Notes: a model not told the origin generated them from the sequence alone. Shown: positions 37,651 through 50,414, counted from the first letter of the stretch. The stretch is DNA of 64,000 nucleotides from Brachionus manjavacas (GCA_019054805.1 JAHQIY010000006.1:3348001-3412000); one strand, 5' to 3'. Numbers and translations are program-made.

Positions 37651-39332
37651 ATGGATGAAAATAATAATGAGACATTCAATTGCACAGCTTCCCACTATGT
37701 AAACATTGAATTACTAAGATTTGAAAATAAACAAAATGAATTATTTAAAGGATTCTATACAGGATCTCGAATTATTAAATAATAAAATCGAAAGACAGAA
37801 GTATCTTTTTATGATTAAAACAATCTTATAATTATTTGACTAATTTTTTTATGAAATTTAGCATTGAGTTTTTATACCAGAAAAAAATTAATTTCCTTCA
37901 GAATCAATTGCTTTATTATGAGTTAGAGAACAAATTTCTCGCTTTTCAAAATGAAGAAAATTGCTCTAATCTGAGACAACAAATTGTCACTTTGGAAGAG
38001 AAACTAAGGTTAGAAATTTAATTTTTATAAGTGAAAAATAAATCGAATAAATTTTACTTCTAGGCTTAAAGACAATGAATCTGAAAGAGAAAAAAATTTG
38101 CGACTCAATTTTGTTGAGAGGGTATTTTATCGAATAAAAGTCTTGAAGTCTAATAACTTAATTCAAGATAACTGAGCAAGAGAAATACATTTCCAAACTA
38201 GAATTAGATAAATCAGTTCTGGAAAATAATTTGGCCGAAATGGAAAATAATGTAAATAAAAGGATTTTTTTTTTTTAATTTAATTTTTATTTAAGATAAA
38301 TCATTTGAATACAATTAATATTCAGTTAAACTCAAAGATAGATGATTTGAATTTTAACTATTCAAAATATTTTAACATAGAGAATGAGGTTTTAATAAAA
38401 ATTTGAATATAATTGATTTGATCTAAACCGAATTTTTAAGAACAAATTAATTTTTGAAGCGCTCAATGATATTGACAAGGAAAATTCTGATTTTATGTTT
38501 TATGATGAATTGAAAGATCAAGATCATGAATATCTCATTAGTAAATACAAATCTTTAATCAACGTAATTTTTTTCTTCAATTTTTTATACCGAATTAAAT
38601 TTTTTTTTTTTTTAAATGTAGATTTTTTTTTCTCAAAAAAGAATTTTAAATAAAGCAGAAGCAAATTTTACAGAAAAAAAGAAAGAATATGAAACTCAAA
38701 TAGAAAAACTTACGTTTCAGAATAAAGATTATGTGACTCAATTTCATGAAATTCAGCGAAAAAATTGGACTCTTCAAAATGAGTTAAAAACAGTATTAAT
38801 CATTTTTCTTTTAATTTTCATTAATTTAAAATTTTTAAATAAAAGGCAATCGAGTACAGAGACATGGCCTTAAAGCATAGTGAAAAAATGGAAGAAAAAT
38901 TAGAGTCTTTTGAATTCGCTTTGACTGATGAATACAAGAAATCGATGAAGGAATTTTATAGAGAGCTAAACATGTGCATAGACACTTTGGTAAAATTAGT
39001 CAATTATAGTCATGACGTATTTAACAACAAAAGCAAGTCAATAATGGACGTATCAGCTCTTAACACACCGACAATATGTAATAACATTTAAAAGTTTTAA
39101 AAAATTTTATTATGATTATTTATTTAAGTTGATGAAAAAAAATGGGATCCAAATTTATTATTTAAGAAAGAATTTTGGTCGAGCGAAACTAAAAAGCTTC
39201 GAGATTTAAAACGAAACTATATAGATCTAAAAATAAAGTATCATTTAATTGCACTAACAGGTTAGTGTCTATCATTTTAAGGCATGATTTTCTAAATTTT
39301 AAAATTTATATTCTCTTTAAGATATAGACTGA
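37651..39332 (+). CDS. Coiled-coil protein, possibly CEP85-like, ten exons
   Basis: Exons read as 37651-37800, 37862-38008, 38064-38121, 38168-38251, 38296-38388, 38441-38563, 38622-38792, 38846-39077, 39129-39260 and 39322-39332, with introns of 44-61 bp and matching phases. The product is about 396 aa, almost all helical coiled coil rich in Leu, Glu, Lys and Asn. It is followed by a non-coiled region (YRELNMCIDTLVKLVNYSH ... DVSALNTP) and a C-terminus starting WDPNLLFKKEFW. The Cys/Leu pattern before 'DVSALN' recalls the region after the coiled coil of animal CEP85/CEP85L centrosomal proteins, but this is weak. Exon 1 holds an apparent one-base insertion in AAA at 37747-37749. The frame before it (ending QNELFK) and after it (DSIQDLELLNNKIERQ) are both coiled-coil-like but offset by one base. 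Either an assembly error or a disabled gene. Confidence 0.6.
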
Positions 39333-41177
39333 ACAAGAAGCTCTTTTTGATGAATATAATTAAAATTTTTAAAAACTTAGACTAAATTTGCCAAGTCAAG
39401 ATTTTTTTTGCTTTTTGAAGTGTATTTATTTTTCACTTGATTTTTATGATATGTTTAGGAAAATGGCTCTTTTACAACGAAAAAAAAAACGACACATTGC
39501 ATAATATTTTAATTTTAAACAAAAGAATGTAAAATAAATAAAATGAACTCAAAATATTGTATATTTTTTACATGGAAATGAAGTATCTTTAATAAAAAAA
39601 TTTCACTTTTTTTAGAAATTAAATTTTTTTGTTTTTGTTGAAAAATTTCAACTTAAACAATTTGAGTGTTGAGCTTTGTTCACTGAAAAACAAGTGCGCA
39701 GTTATCTTTGTTCTCTTCAGTTAATTCATTAATTTAAATTATGAGCTTTCAATGTTGTATTCATCTTGCTAGAAAACCAGAATTTAAATTTTATCTTTAG
39801 TTTTTAAACGAGTGGGACCAAATTAAAAAAAGTTCAAATAAATTATTACTAATTTTAAAAATGCCACGAATTCGGAAAGAACAAGCTTTTTATAATTATC
39901 CGCAAGCAGTTTTATCTTTTTTTATCTGAAGCTCAAATTTTTATTCATGATAGAGTAATCTTTTTTTTCAGATCAAATAACTCTGGGTTAAACCTTTCAT
40001 TGAAAAAAGATTCCTCGAGTCGAAACTCACCAAAATTCTTAATTCGAAAATAATTATTTTACTTTGTTTAAAATTCAATTCTATAGACACTTAATTTTAT
40101 TTATAAAAAATAAAATTTAAATTTTTAATCAAAATTTTTTAGTCAACTGCATTTTTTAAAGTATTTTTGAAGTCTTTAAGCAATTAAAGAAATAATTAGT
40201 CTCATGACCGATTTTATAAGGTTTAATTTTGTATTGACTGAAAATTGCGTACATTAGTCGAGTACTTGGCTTAAAAAGCTCAAGCGATCTTAAGCGATTA
40301 GTTTTCTGCTTAAATAGGAACATATTCAGCTCAGACTGGGTCTTATTCGAGCACAAATCTTGATCAAATGCTCCCGAGCATTAAAATTTTCTCCAGGCTT
40401 TTTGGATGAGCTAAACTTTTTTATCAACAGAAGCTTTTTTGTTGAAATGTTTGCAGCTTCGCTTGATTGATATTTTGAAATTAAAATTTGTTTAAAAAAT
40501 ATGCATAAAACAAGAGAAAAATTACCTGAGTTAAAAATTGGCACAATCGGCAACCAATTTGTTAAATATCAACCAAAGGATTCAAGCAAAGCAAAGCAAA
40601 ATCTAAGCGTCAATTAGTTAGATAACAGTTTCAGGATTAACTTAAATCTCACCAATTTTAGTTAAGAATTCATTAGATCTTATAATTGGCTTTAAATTTC
40701 GAACTCACTTTTTTCGTCTATAAGTAATCTGCAGATTATGTTTGTTCGAATGAAGTTTTAGAAAAAATAAATTTTAGATAAAAACTGTAAGAAGAAATTC
40801 AATTAGTGTTTGGCGCATGAATTTTGGTCAAGTCTAGGTCATCATTTATTTATTTTTTTTAAACAAAATTTAACTTTTTTATTTTTTAAATAGAGTTTTT
40901 TTTTTTCTATAATAAGTGAAAGGAAAATTTATAGCACCATTCTGTAAAAACAAAATATTTATTTTAGTTTGTATATTTTGTTTTTATTAAATAATTTGAA
41001 GCAAACAAACAAGCGAGTATAGATCAAGCGCTCTACTCATATCCACGTAAAGTACAAGCACAAGCAGCTAGGGTTAGAACAAATTATATTCAATAAAATC
41101 ACATTATCTATAAGAACAAATCGTTAGCATTAAATATTGGAAATATCGTTAGTTGATTTTGCTTTTTAATAATATCG
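39333..41177. other. intergenic, nothing firm
   Basis: PolyA signal AATAAA at 39533-39538 for the upstream gene. Two overlapping minus-strand frames at 40156-40553 have a less biased composition, and one includes a CTCAG|GTAA donor-like site. I could not assemble an exon chain and they are left unannotated. Confidence 0.45.
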
Positions 41178-42543
41178 ATGAATAACTCAGCACCCAATAT
41201 GAATGGTAGATTTAAAATAAATGGAAATTTTGCCAACACCAAGCGAAAATTTTTCACTGAGAATGTAAATAATATCGAAATTGAAATTATCAAACATAAC
41301 TATTTCAACAATTTGCACAATAACTGCTCAGCATATCACCATTTCGACTTTAAGCCACAAGGTATTAAGCTGATTTTTATTTATCTGCGACTTTTTTCAT
41401 CTAAAGAACAACCATGTTTATTTGCCAAACATTGGAAATTTGAGAACATTCTCAACTTATCACTATACTTAACAAATATTAATATATCTAAAACCAGCTT
41501 TTATGTAATTTGAACACTACCTCTCTAAGAATGCGTGCTTACAACATTACTAATTTTATTTTGTTTTTGTAGATTTTAATCAAAATAAAAATCCAAATTT
41601 TGATTATTCTCGCTTATCCAGACCCGATCCACGGCCACTTCCACTTTTTAGTCAAAATATAAATTACAACGTTCCAAAAAAAAAGTTTTTCATCAACAAT
41701 GAACAAAACCCGGTTAAATGTTCAAAACGAAGGAACCAATTTCACCGACCAAAAAGTGTGAAAAAATTTTCTTAATAAAATTTTACTAAACTTCTGTTTA
41801 ATCTATTAAAAAATAATTTCAGATGAAATGAAAAAAAATGAGACATTCAATGATATTTTTAAAGACTACAGGTTAAGCAGGCCAGTCAATGAAAATCACA
41901 CACAAATCGAGCTTGAGCACATAAATCCGAATAGGACTTCTAGTGCGCAGCCGCTTGGTATTGATGAAAATTTAATCAAACAAGATTTACATAAAACTCA
42001 GGCAAACAAAAAACCGGGTAGTTTGTACGAAAATTTTATCAAAAGTGCTACGAAGAAAGAGGCTAAAGTGGAAAAAGTGGACTCTTTGGAGATAAATTTG
42101 TCTAGTTTGAGCTTGAGTAGTAATGAAACAACATCGGTAAATTCAAAAGAAAATTTCAAAAATTTTCGCTCAAATCTATTCGAAAATAATTCTGGTTTGA
42201 AAAAGTCTGATTCATTTGGAAATAGTGAGTTTAAGTGATCTGAAAAATGGATTAAAAATAACTAATTATTTTAGAATCGTCCAAAGACGGATCATTAGAT
42301 GGAAAAAATTCATTCAATCAAAATTTTAAATTAAATGAAAGAGAGACAGGTGAAAAAAAGAAGTCTAAAAGACGCAATAAATGGCGAAAAGATGCCCAAA
42401 AATCTGAGTCCAATGACGAATTTGATTTTAGCACTACTAACGAGTTTTGGGAAGATGAAGACCATTTGGTTATCGGCCACGATTATTTGAATTTTGATTC
42501 GGATGCTGATTTTAATATTGATTTTGACTTGGACAACGAATGA
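41178..42543 (+). CDS. Unrecognised 345-aa disordered protein with acidic C-terminus
   Basis: Exons 41178-41361, 41573-41755, 41823-42224 and 42275-42543. Introns are 211, 67 and 50 bp and all junctions are phase 1. The N-terminal half is Asn/Phe/Lys-rich with short basic stretches (FANTKRKFF, VPKKKFF, CSKRRNQF). The middle has a Ser-rich stretch (SLEINLSSLSLSSNE). A basic cluster (EKKKSKRRNKWRK) precedes a strongly acidic end (FWEDEDHLVIGHDYLNFDSD) finishing in alternating Asp/Phe. The basic cluster could be a nuclear localisation or RNA-binding signal, and the acidic tail an interaction surface (inference). No known domain. AATAAA at 42594-42599. Confidence 0.65.
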
Positions 42544-42593
42544 ATTAGTCATTCAATTATTTTTTTTATTTTCTTTTATAAAAAATTTAAAAT

Positions 42594-42599
42594 AATAAA
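42594..42599 (+). terminator. polyA signal
   Basis: AATAAA about 50 bases after the TGA stop at 42541-42543. Confidence 0.5.
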
Positions 42600-43663
42600 C
42601 TTTTCAATATTTTATTATGCATGAAAATAATTAAAATGAAAAAAAATTAATCATTTTAGCTTAATCAGAAAACAAATTAAATTTGAACTATTTTCTGAGT
42701 TTCGATTTAAAGATTTATTTAGAATTTTTTAGATGAGATATATCTAAAATGCAAATGTAAAATTATTTTTGGGAAAAATAAATTTTTACAAATTTTTGAA
42801 TGCATCTTTTCTTTTTGTTGTCTAAAGAATTTTCAAATAGTTACTTGATTTTAATATCCTACATTCAATTGAGAATAGTTACAATCAAATTAGTCAAAAT
42901 TGTATTTTAAAACATAAAAAAAATAAAAAAACAGCTGTTCACTTTTTTTAAAAGATACTAATAAAATTAAAATTAGAATATATGTTGGATTATATTTATT
43001 AATTCAGAAATTATCTTTTAATTTGTTACAAAAAACTGTTTAAAAATTAATTTTTTGAGTAAGATCTTAATATTTTGAATTAGGTAAATAATTTAACAAT
43101 ACGAATAGAATAAATGAAAATTTATGTATTAATTTATAAAAAAATTATTTACGAATTTAGAGATGATTTTTGCTTAGGTTAATTTAATGAATAAAATTAA
43201 AAGTAATTGAGACAGATGACAAAACAACAAATAATGTTCTATCATGGCTTGACTAAAAAGAGTAACTATTCATACCACTATATGATTCTTTTAAAAAATT
43301 AAACACTTGTTTATTAAAAAACTAAAATTTTTAATACTTAAATTCCAGTTTTTTACAAAAAGTAGTAATTTATTTATTATTTTCATTCAGCGCCAATTCT
43401 GTCGATGTATTATTAAAAAAAAGTTCAATTAAAATAATAAATTTTGACATATAAGAGATTTAATTTTTGCAAAATATAAAAAAAATTAAAAAATTATTGA
43501 AAAATAATTAAATTTAAGTTTTTTTTTATAAAATTTCAACAAAAAAATAATTAGATGGCATTTTATTCATGTAAATTAATTAAAAAAAATTATTAAAAAA
43601 TAAAAATAAAGAGAAATATTTACTGTAAAAATTCAAATTATGTAATTATAAAAATTCACAAAT
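42600..43663. other. convergent intergenic region
   Basis: About 1 kb of AT-rich DNA between two convergent genes; no coding signal or structured RNA recognised. Confidence 0.5.
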
Positions 43664-45996
43664 TTAATTTTCATCCAAAATTACAAATATATCTTCATCC
43701 TCGCTCTCTTCGTTGTTGTTTGGTTCTATCAAGTTCTCTTTAACAAAATTAGAGTCCTCTTTCGATTCGCTTTTTTTGATTTTTAATTTTGCCGACTTAC
43801 TCATACCAATCGACACTTGTTTACTAATAGCCTTAACCTGGTGATCAGAAGGCAAATTTTCTGAATCCATATACTCAATACTCAAACATCTTGCCTCTTC
43901 GATTTCTGACTTTTCCATTTCACTATCTTGCTGATAGTCTTTAATACACAAGTTTTTATTCTCATTTTTTAAATTATTTATTTCTTCTTTTGCTGCCAGC
44001 TGTTTCTCATTTATTCGTTCAAAAATAACCCTCAAACTTCTTGTCAAACTTTCGCTTAAGTTTTCACTTTCAACAGATGGCAAACACTCGTTAGCACCCA
44101 ATGTATTTATTTGCAATTTATTTGTTTCGTTTTTGATCATGTTAAGTAAAGATAAAAAATCCTCATTCTTAATACTGCTCGGTTGAACTTTGTGTTGAGT
44201 TTTTTTGAAGGAAAATAAGTGAAAAAAATTGAATTCGTAGCCGAATAGAACAAGGAAAATAAAGCAAATTAGGATTACAGCAATAGGCATGAATAAAATA
44301 GTGACCATGGCTATTAGAGGAATGTATTGGTAAAATGTTAGATCTTGAGTCAGTGCCGAAAAAAATTCATTTATTGATTTTCCGAAAAATACTGCAATTG
44401 GTCTTATACCTTCGGATATTGTATATACTAAAGTCTTTTTTTTCAGAATTTAATAAAAATTTATAAAAAAAAAACGATAAATTTTACTTCGACATAATTA
44501 TTGTGTCCAGATGCAATGAATAATGCTTCTTGGTATTCCAAACATTGTCTCGATGTGGCAGTGTATCCCACTTGGGACCGGATGAACGAGACCAAATTCG
44601 AGTAGACACTTCTTTCATTTGGAGCATCTTGGCCTGAACAAATTAGCTCAAATCAATTTAAATTTGTGACCTACTTGAAATAAGACACTCTTCAGGAACC
44701 ATTTCTTTTAATTTTTGCTGATTAAGTATTTGCTTTTTCTAAATATAAATAAAAACAAAATTTAATTATATCCATAATTTTAAAATACTTTAAATTTACT
44801 TGAGATAAATATTTGTGATTGTTTATGACACTTAAGATGAACATGCCAAACAAAACTAATGTCACCACTTTTCTAAGGGTTACATTAACTTGATACCGTT
44901 TGAAATAAATGTATAAAATGGCACTGGAGAGGATCTTTTTTTCAAGAAGATAAATTAAAAATTACATCTTTGACAGGATTAAATTTATTACCATCGAAGA
45001 CAAGATTAGAAAAAAATTCAAAACTTCTGAATCTATGATCTCATTTTGGATAAAAATCACAATTTTTTCAACAAATCCAGGCTTTTTGTTCATTTCGACT
45101 TGGACAAGCATTGCTTTTAAAATGTCAGTGATGTCAAGAATGGTGTTGGCAGTGTCCGAGTCATTGACAGAATTTGAGAATTTTTCCAATTTAGTTATTT
45201 GAAATTTATTCAATTCAACTCCTATTTTATATTCGTAAATATCTTCAACATGATCCTTTTTGTCGAAAATAATTTTATTTAGAACAACAGCAAAAAAAGT
45301 GCAGACAGACTTGTAGCTTAATAAAAGTCAAAAAAGTGTGCACAAAGCTTTTGTAGTGGGAGAGAGCTCCAGTTAAATTAAGATTTAAATCAGTTTGTGT
45401 CGCCTTGTTTTGGACTAAACTTGGCAAATTGGTCACTACTTCATTTGTTTTTTCCTCTTTGATACCCACACTCGAACAGTAATCTTTACAAATATGCTGC
45501 TTGTCTACATCAGTCAAACGCTCGCTACATTCTTTAGTCTTATGAACAAAAATAATTTAAAATTTTATAATTTTACTCCAATCTAATTATGGTAGAGCAA
45601 TTATGATAATTTTGATAAACTGCACAATGGAAAGAAAGCCAAATATCCTAGGTAAACTAACATGGATTTGGTTCACATGAATTCAAGCGTTGGCTAATTC
45701 AAAAATATTTATTTAGCTAATAGGCGTAAATTATTAGTGTCGCAAAAAGTATTTAGAATCATGTGAACTAAAAATTAAAATATAAAAATTTGGTTACGTT
45801 TGAGAATAGGTACAGTCGGTTGAGACTGTCGTCAATGTTGCCCTAAGAAATAAAAAAGAATTTAATTTATTTTCTTCAAAGAATAGGGAAAAACTACATT
45901 TTGATCAATGAATTCTTCGGTTGAAAAAAGTGACAAGTCGGCTTGGGTACATGCAACAAGGACCGTCCATGCTATTAAATGCAGTTTGAATTTCAT
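43664..45996 (-). CDS. CLCC1: CLCC1-like (Mid1-related) ER chloride channel protein, 583 aa
   Basis: Eight minus-strand exons: 45996-45898, 45842-45798, 45538-45311, 45255-44992, 44934-44800, 44738-44675, 44633-44488 and 44434-43664. All phases agree, total 1,752 bases. A cleavable-type signal peptide comes first (MKFKLHLIAWTVLVACTQA). A Cys-containing lumenal region follows, then TM segments (ILSSAILYIYF; VTLVLFGMFILSVINNH). Next comes a Cys-containing loop with QCLEYQEALFIA, an amphipathic block (IRPIAVFFGKSINEFFSAL) directly before the third TM (about IPLIAMVTILFMPIAVILIC), and a long charged, acidic cytoplasmic tail. This order matches animal CLCC1 proteins (human 551 aa), where a 'CQKYYELL'-type segment precedes the last TM block. 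The family acts in the ER membrane in anion flux and ER homeostasis. Identification is by pattern memory; divergence is high. Confidence 0.7.
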
Positions 45997-47308
45997 CTGA
46001 ATTATGTGACTTGACTGAAATAAAAAAGTTATTAAAAAATACTTGAAGTGTTTAAATAAAAATTTCGAATTTAACTTAAACTTTTTTTTCTCTGGTGCTT
46101 AAATAAGCTTTTATTATTATAATTGAATACATCTTTAAAATGCAAAATATAATGTCATTTATATATTGAAATAAATTTAAGCCTCTATTTAGATGGTGTG
46201 AGTATGTGTTTGTGTTTTTGTTGATAGATATTCTTTAACAATGGGCAAAAAACTTCAAATTTCAAAATAGATTTTTTTATTATTACAAAAACCTGGGCAA
46301 AAATAAAATGATGAATAAATACAATTATGTTTAAATTTTAATTTACGACTCTAAATAAGCAGGCGCATTGTATTTTTTGATTTCGTAAAATACAAACTGA
46401 ATATGAAGCATTTGCCACCGCTTACTTAAAACATCATTTGAAAATTGTTTAAATAAAATTCATTCTTTTATTTTGTTTGCGCATTTTAAATTAAACTTTG
46501 AATTCTAATTAATGTGTCGCTATTTTTCTTATTTTGATTCTAAAATGTTTGGTTCATGCTTGAGACATTTTAACAAAAATAAACAAATTGTTTTCATTAA
46601 AAAAAAACTATTTAAAGAAATCTATTTAAAATTCTACAATAAATTTTAGTTGAAAATGTACAATTAAATTGAATTCGAGTATTTTATTAGACACGGTTTG
46701 TGATTTTTATCAAAGACAAGATTTTAAAATTGATGCACTTTCATCCATAATTTAGATAAATAGATATATGACGCGATGTTCTTAAAAATTGAAAAAAAAT
46801 ATCCAGCTTAAATTTAAATCTTAATTATTTAAAATTAATTAGGAACGAATTCAGGGAAATTTTTCCCATTGACTATATTAATTAAAAAAAGATCTACTTT
46901 AAAAATTAATTTTGCAATTTAAAAATTTAAAGATTTAATCAATTCTCTGGTTTTATGTTAATACACAAAAATTTGAAATCGCCATAAAAGATAATTTTTC
47001 ATCAGTTTCGATTGTCACATGTAAAATGTAAAATAACTATTTTTTAGTAAAAGTCTATTTGGAAGTCGTTTTGAAAAACTATCTAAATTGAATAATTTCT
47101 TTAACTTGTTACTTAAAATTTTTTTCTTCAATCTTATCACATGTTCTTCTTTTATCTAAATTCTTAGGAAATCTAATACTTTTCTTTATTACTTCTAAGA
47201 AATTTATTAAAATAATTGATTTTAAAAATGAATATAACAAGCATATTTCTAACTCAGTATTGCTCGAAAATTAAATTGCACCAATTTTTAGATTTTTAAA
47301 TTAAAGTA
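45997..47308. other. intergenic, nothing identified
   Basis: Upstream region of the minus-strand CLCC1-like gene; AT-rich, with a short GT-rich run near 46200. No gene seen. Confidence 0.5.
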
Positions 47309-47323
47309 ACTGTTTTAATCAAA
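47309..47323. repeat. left target-site duplication of LINE insertion
   Basis: ACTGTTTTAATCAAA, 15 bases, repeated exactly at 47513-47527 on the other side of the LINE fragment. Confidence 0.85.
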
Positions 47324-47512
47324 TACAAATAGAGTCGTGAACGGATGGAACAAACTCCCGGAAGATGTGATAAATGCAAAGAACTTGAAAAGTTTTAAAG
47401 CGAAGCTGTTTGGATGTCGAAACAAAAAGAAGCGACTGCTACAGCTCTTTAGAGCTATGCTTAGATAACCTCTAAGCTGCAGTTTAAACTACTACTACTA
47501 CTACTACTGCTT
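47324..47512 (+). mobile_element. 5'-truncated non-LTR retrotransposon with intact C-terminus
   Basis: A 189-bp insert flanked by a perfect 15-bp duplication. It begins within ORF2 and reads RVVNGWNKLPEDVINAKNLK, then about 25 more residues rich in Lys/Arg to a TAA at 47467-47469. This is the characteristic end of LINE reverse-transcriptase proteins (W-N-x-L-P-x-x-V-x-x-A, then F-K). The 3' end is a (CTA/ACT)n microsatellite, as in several LINE clades. Severe 5' truncation plus a target-site duplication is the signature of target-primed reverse transcription. The uninterrupted frame and identical flanks suggest a fairly recent insertion. Confidence 0.85.
47486..47509 (+). repeat. (CTA)n microsatellite forming the LINE 3' tail
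   Basis: About seven CTA/ACT trinucleotides at the very 3' end of the inserted fragment, immediately before the right target-site duplication. Confidence 0.85.
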
Positions 47513-47527
47513 ACTGTTTTAATCAAA
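47513..47527. repeat. right target-site duplication of LINE insertion
   Basis: Exact copy of the 15-base sequence at 47309-47323. Confidence 0.85.
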
Positions 47528-48854
47528 AGATTGTTTTTGAATTTTTATAATTTAAAAAAAAATTATTGCTCATTTATATTTATTAAAATGGAACTATTGT
47601 TTTAATATAAATTCTAATTTTTTTACTTATTTGAATGTTTATTCTAAGAAAATAGCAGACATTCCACTCGATATCAGTATGTGTCTTTTAATTAATTTTA
47701 AAAAAATTTCATATTTTGATTTTGCACTCGTCTTTAGTCATTAACGCAAATTAAACGCAAAAAAGTCTTTGTTTGTTCTATTCGTAATTTGAATAACTTT
47801 AGAATTTAAAATCTCAATTTAAATATTTATTTATTGTTTGCTTTTAAACCAGAGAAATGCTTTTGACGAATACTTGAAAATGATTGTTTAAAGCTGTTAC
47901 AATTTTTTTAGTTAATTTGAAGTATTTGAATAAAGTTAAATTAAGATTTTGGATTTTTTGGATTTTTGTTGTTTTTTTTTGTTCTAAAATTCATAATGTC
48001 ACATGTCAAATTCAAATCAAGTTCAAACAAATTTTATTAAAGGTAAATTTTTTAAAAAATGAATTTATTCAGATATATTAATGTAATATTTCAAAACTCA
48101 ACTGTTAGTTTTTAAAATAAATTTGTAAATGGAGATAATTAGATTTTTATCATTAAGTGCTGTCATGAAAATATTTTCGAATAGAAAATTTTACAAGAGA
48201 TAAAAACATAATAATACAAACTGTTTTTGCGAAATTGGTTCGAGAATTATTTTCTTATTCAAAAATAAAATAGAAATTTCGAACTGGTTTATCTGTATAT
48301 GCCAAAATTATTTTTATTAAGTTAAACCTAAATTAATTACCAAAAACTAATATTACAGCATATATTTATAAACTGATTGTCAAAAATTTTAAACAAATTC
48401 TATTTTCAATTTATCTTTAAAATTAAATAAACTGATTTTTCCAAAACGGTATGCATCCTCTGTTAAAAAAACAGAGATTTCTATTAAAAGAATGATTTTT
48501 AGGATTAATAATCCTCTGTTAAGAGCCGTGTAATCACTCGAAGAAAATAAAAATTTATAAAAATTTTAAATCTTATATTTTGTTTTTTATATTTTTAATC
48601 TAATTAGGCTCAATTGAACTCAGTTATGCAACAAATTAATATTTATAATATTTGGTCATAGTTAGATTAATTCTGAATGAACAAACATTAATAATGAAAG
48701 ATCAATTTGATAAATTGGAATCGAAAAAATTACTAAATAAAGCTAAATTAATTTTACATTACCATATTTTAATTATGAATAAATTCTATGAAACTATAAA
48801 TTTGAAATTTACTAATAAAATATTCTTTATAAAATAAAAACAATAAAAAAAATC
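47528..48854. other. intergenic, nothing identified
   Basis: AT-rich region upstream of METAP1. Two short frames (47884-48081, 48652-48837) are low-complexity translations that I do not accept as genes. Confidence 0.5.
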
Positions 48855-50404
48855 ATGTCGACCATGGAACCAAAACCAATCTTATGCTGTACTCCTGGCT
48901 GCAATCAAACAGCCAAATTAAGGTGTCCAACTTGCATTAAATTTGAAATAACAACTGGGTCGAATTTCTGTTCACAAGTAAGATATTGATATGAATCTAA
49001 GATTATGACTAAATTACCATGAAATATCAAGGAATGCTTTAAAAAATATTGGATAGTTCACAAACTGTTTCATAAAACTAAAGATGAATACAATCCATGG
49101 CCAGGTTTTAAATTTACTGGAACATTGAGACCTTATCCAGTGGTATAAACTTAAATCCTAAATTTAGATAAATTTTTATTTTAATTTTAAAATTTGTTTT
49201 AGACTGAAAAAAGATTAGTACCAGCACATATACCTCGTCCGGATTATGCTGATCATCCCCAAGGACATCCGCTAAGTGAAATAGCAGAAAGAGGATCAAC
49301 CGTGGTAAAAGTGCTGGATGACGAGGAAATTGAAGGCCTTAGAGTTGCTTGCAAAGTAACAGAAAAAATAAAATTTAAGAAAGATTTTTAGCTAAGATTT
49401 TTCTATAGCTAGCAAGAGAGTGTTTGGATGAAGCAGCTCAAGCGGCAACTATCGGTGTAACCACTGATGAATTGGATCGAATAGTGCACGAAGCAGCTGT
49501 TGAGAGAGAGTGTTATCCATCTCCTTTAAATTATTATAAATTTCCGAAGTCAGTTTGCACGTAACTATCTCTAAAATTAAAATTAGTCAAAAGATTTTAG
49601 AAATTTTTTTTATTTAGCTCCGTAAATGAAGTTATATGTCATGGAATACCAGACAAAAGACCTCTTCAAAACGGCGATATATGCAATGGTACTAAATATT
49701 TTTTTTTAAATTTGAATTAAAAAATAAAATATTAAATTAAGTTGATGTCACTGTTTATCACAGAGGCTTTCATGGTGATTTAAATGAGACGCTGTTTATC
49801 GGTGAGGTCGATGAAAAGTCAAAACTTCTTACTAAAGTAACACATGAAGCTATAATGAAAGCAATCAATATTGGTATAAAATATGTTCAATTTTATTTTT
49901 TATTTAATAATTGGAATTTTTAAGTGAAACCTGGATTAAGATTTAGAGAAATTGGTAATGTTATTCAAAATCATGTTTCTTCATTTGGGTTTAGTGTTGT
50001 TCGTTCTTATTGTGGTCATGGAATTCATCGACTTTTTCACTGTGCGCCAAATATACCACACTATGCGAGTAAAACTTTTATGTAGATTTTAATTTATCTT
50101 ATTTTTTAATTTTTTTTCTAAGACAATAAAGCCGTCGGTGTTGCCAAAGTAGGAAACTCCTTTACCATCGAGCCTATGATTTCTGAAGGAACATGGCGAG
50201 ATGAACATTGGGTAAAGTTAATTAAAAATAAATGTTTTATTATTTATTATTCTTGTACAGCCAGATGACTGGACAGCAGTAACAGCTGATGGAAAACGAT
50301 CTGCACAATTCGAACACACTCTTTTAGTCACTGAGACAGGATGCGAAATATTGACTAAAAGATCTGCCAAGAACGGACAACCATGGTTTATGGACTCAAT
50401 GTAG
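48855..50404 (+). CDS. METAP1: Methionine aminopeptidase 1, 372 aa
   Basis: Removes initiator Met from nascent proteins on the ribosome; cytosolic dinuclear-metal protease, family M24A. Nine exons: 48855-48977, 49032-49142, 49203-49355, 49409-49560, 49618-49688, 49742-49873, 49925-50068, 50123-50211 and 50261-50404, with introns of 48-60 bp and all phases consistent. Residues 9-52 hold the Cys-rich zinc-binding region ([17 protein letters not shown] ... CSQEC) typical of eukaryotic type 1 enzymes. The five metal ligands are all present at about D205 ([10 protein letters not shown]), D216 (GDLNETLF), H279 ([10 protein letters not shown]), E312 (FTIEPM) and E343 (FEHTLLVT). Each sits 24 residues before its human counterpart, so the enzyme looks intact. 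Human METAP1 is 386 aa. Two Met codons near the start; the first is chosen. Confidence 0.96.
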
Positions 50405-50408
50405 AAAA

Positions 50409-50414
50409 AATAAA
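50409..50414 (+). terminator. METAP1 polyA signal
   Basis: AATAAA starting four bases after the TAG stop; another AATAAA follows about 25 bases later. Either may be used. Confidence 0.45.

Noticed and set aside
40156..40553. Overlapping minus-strand frames with a donor-like site
   Set aside because: No coherent exon chain or family resemblance.
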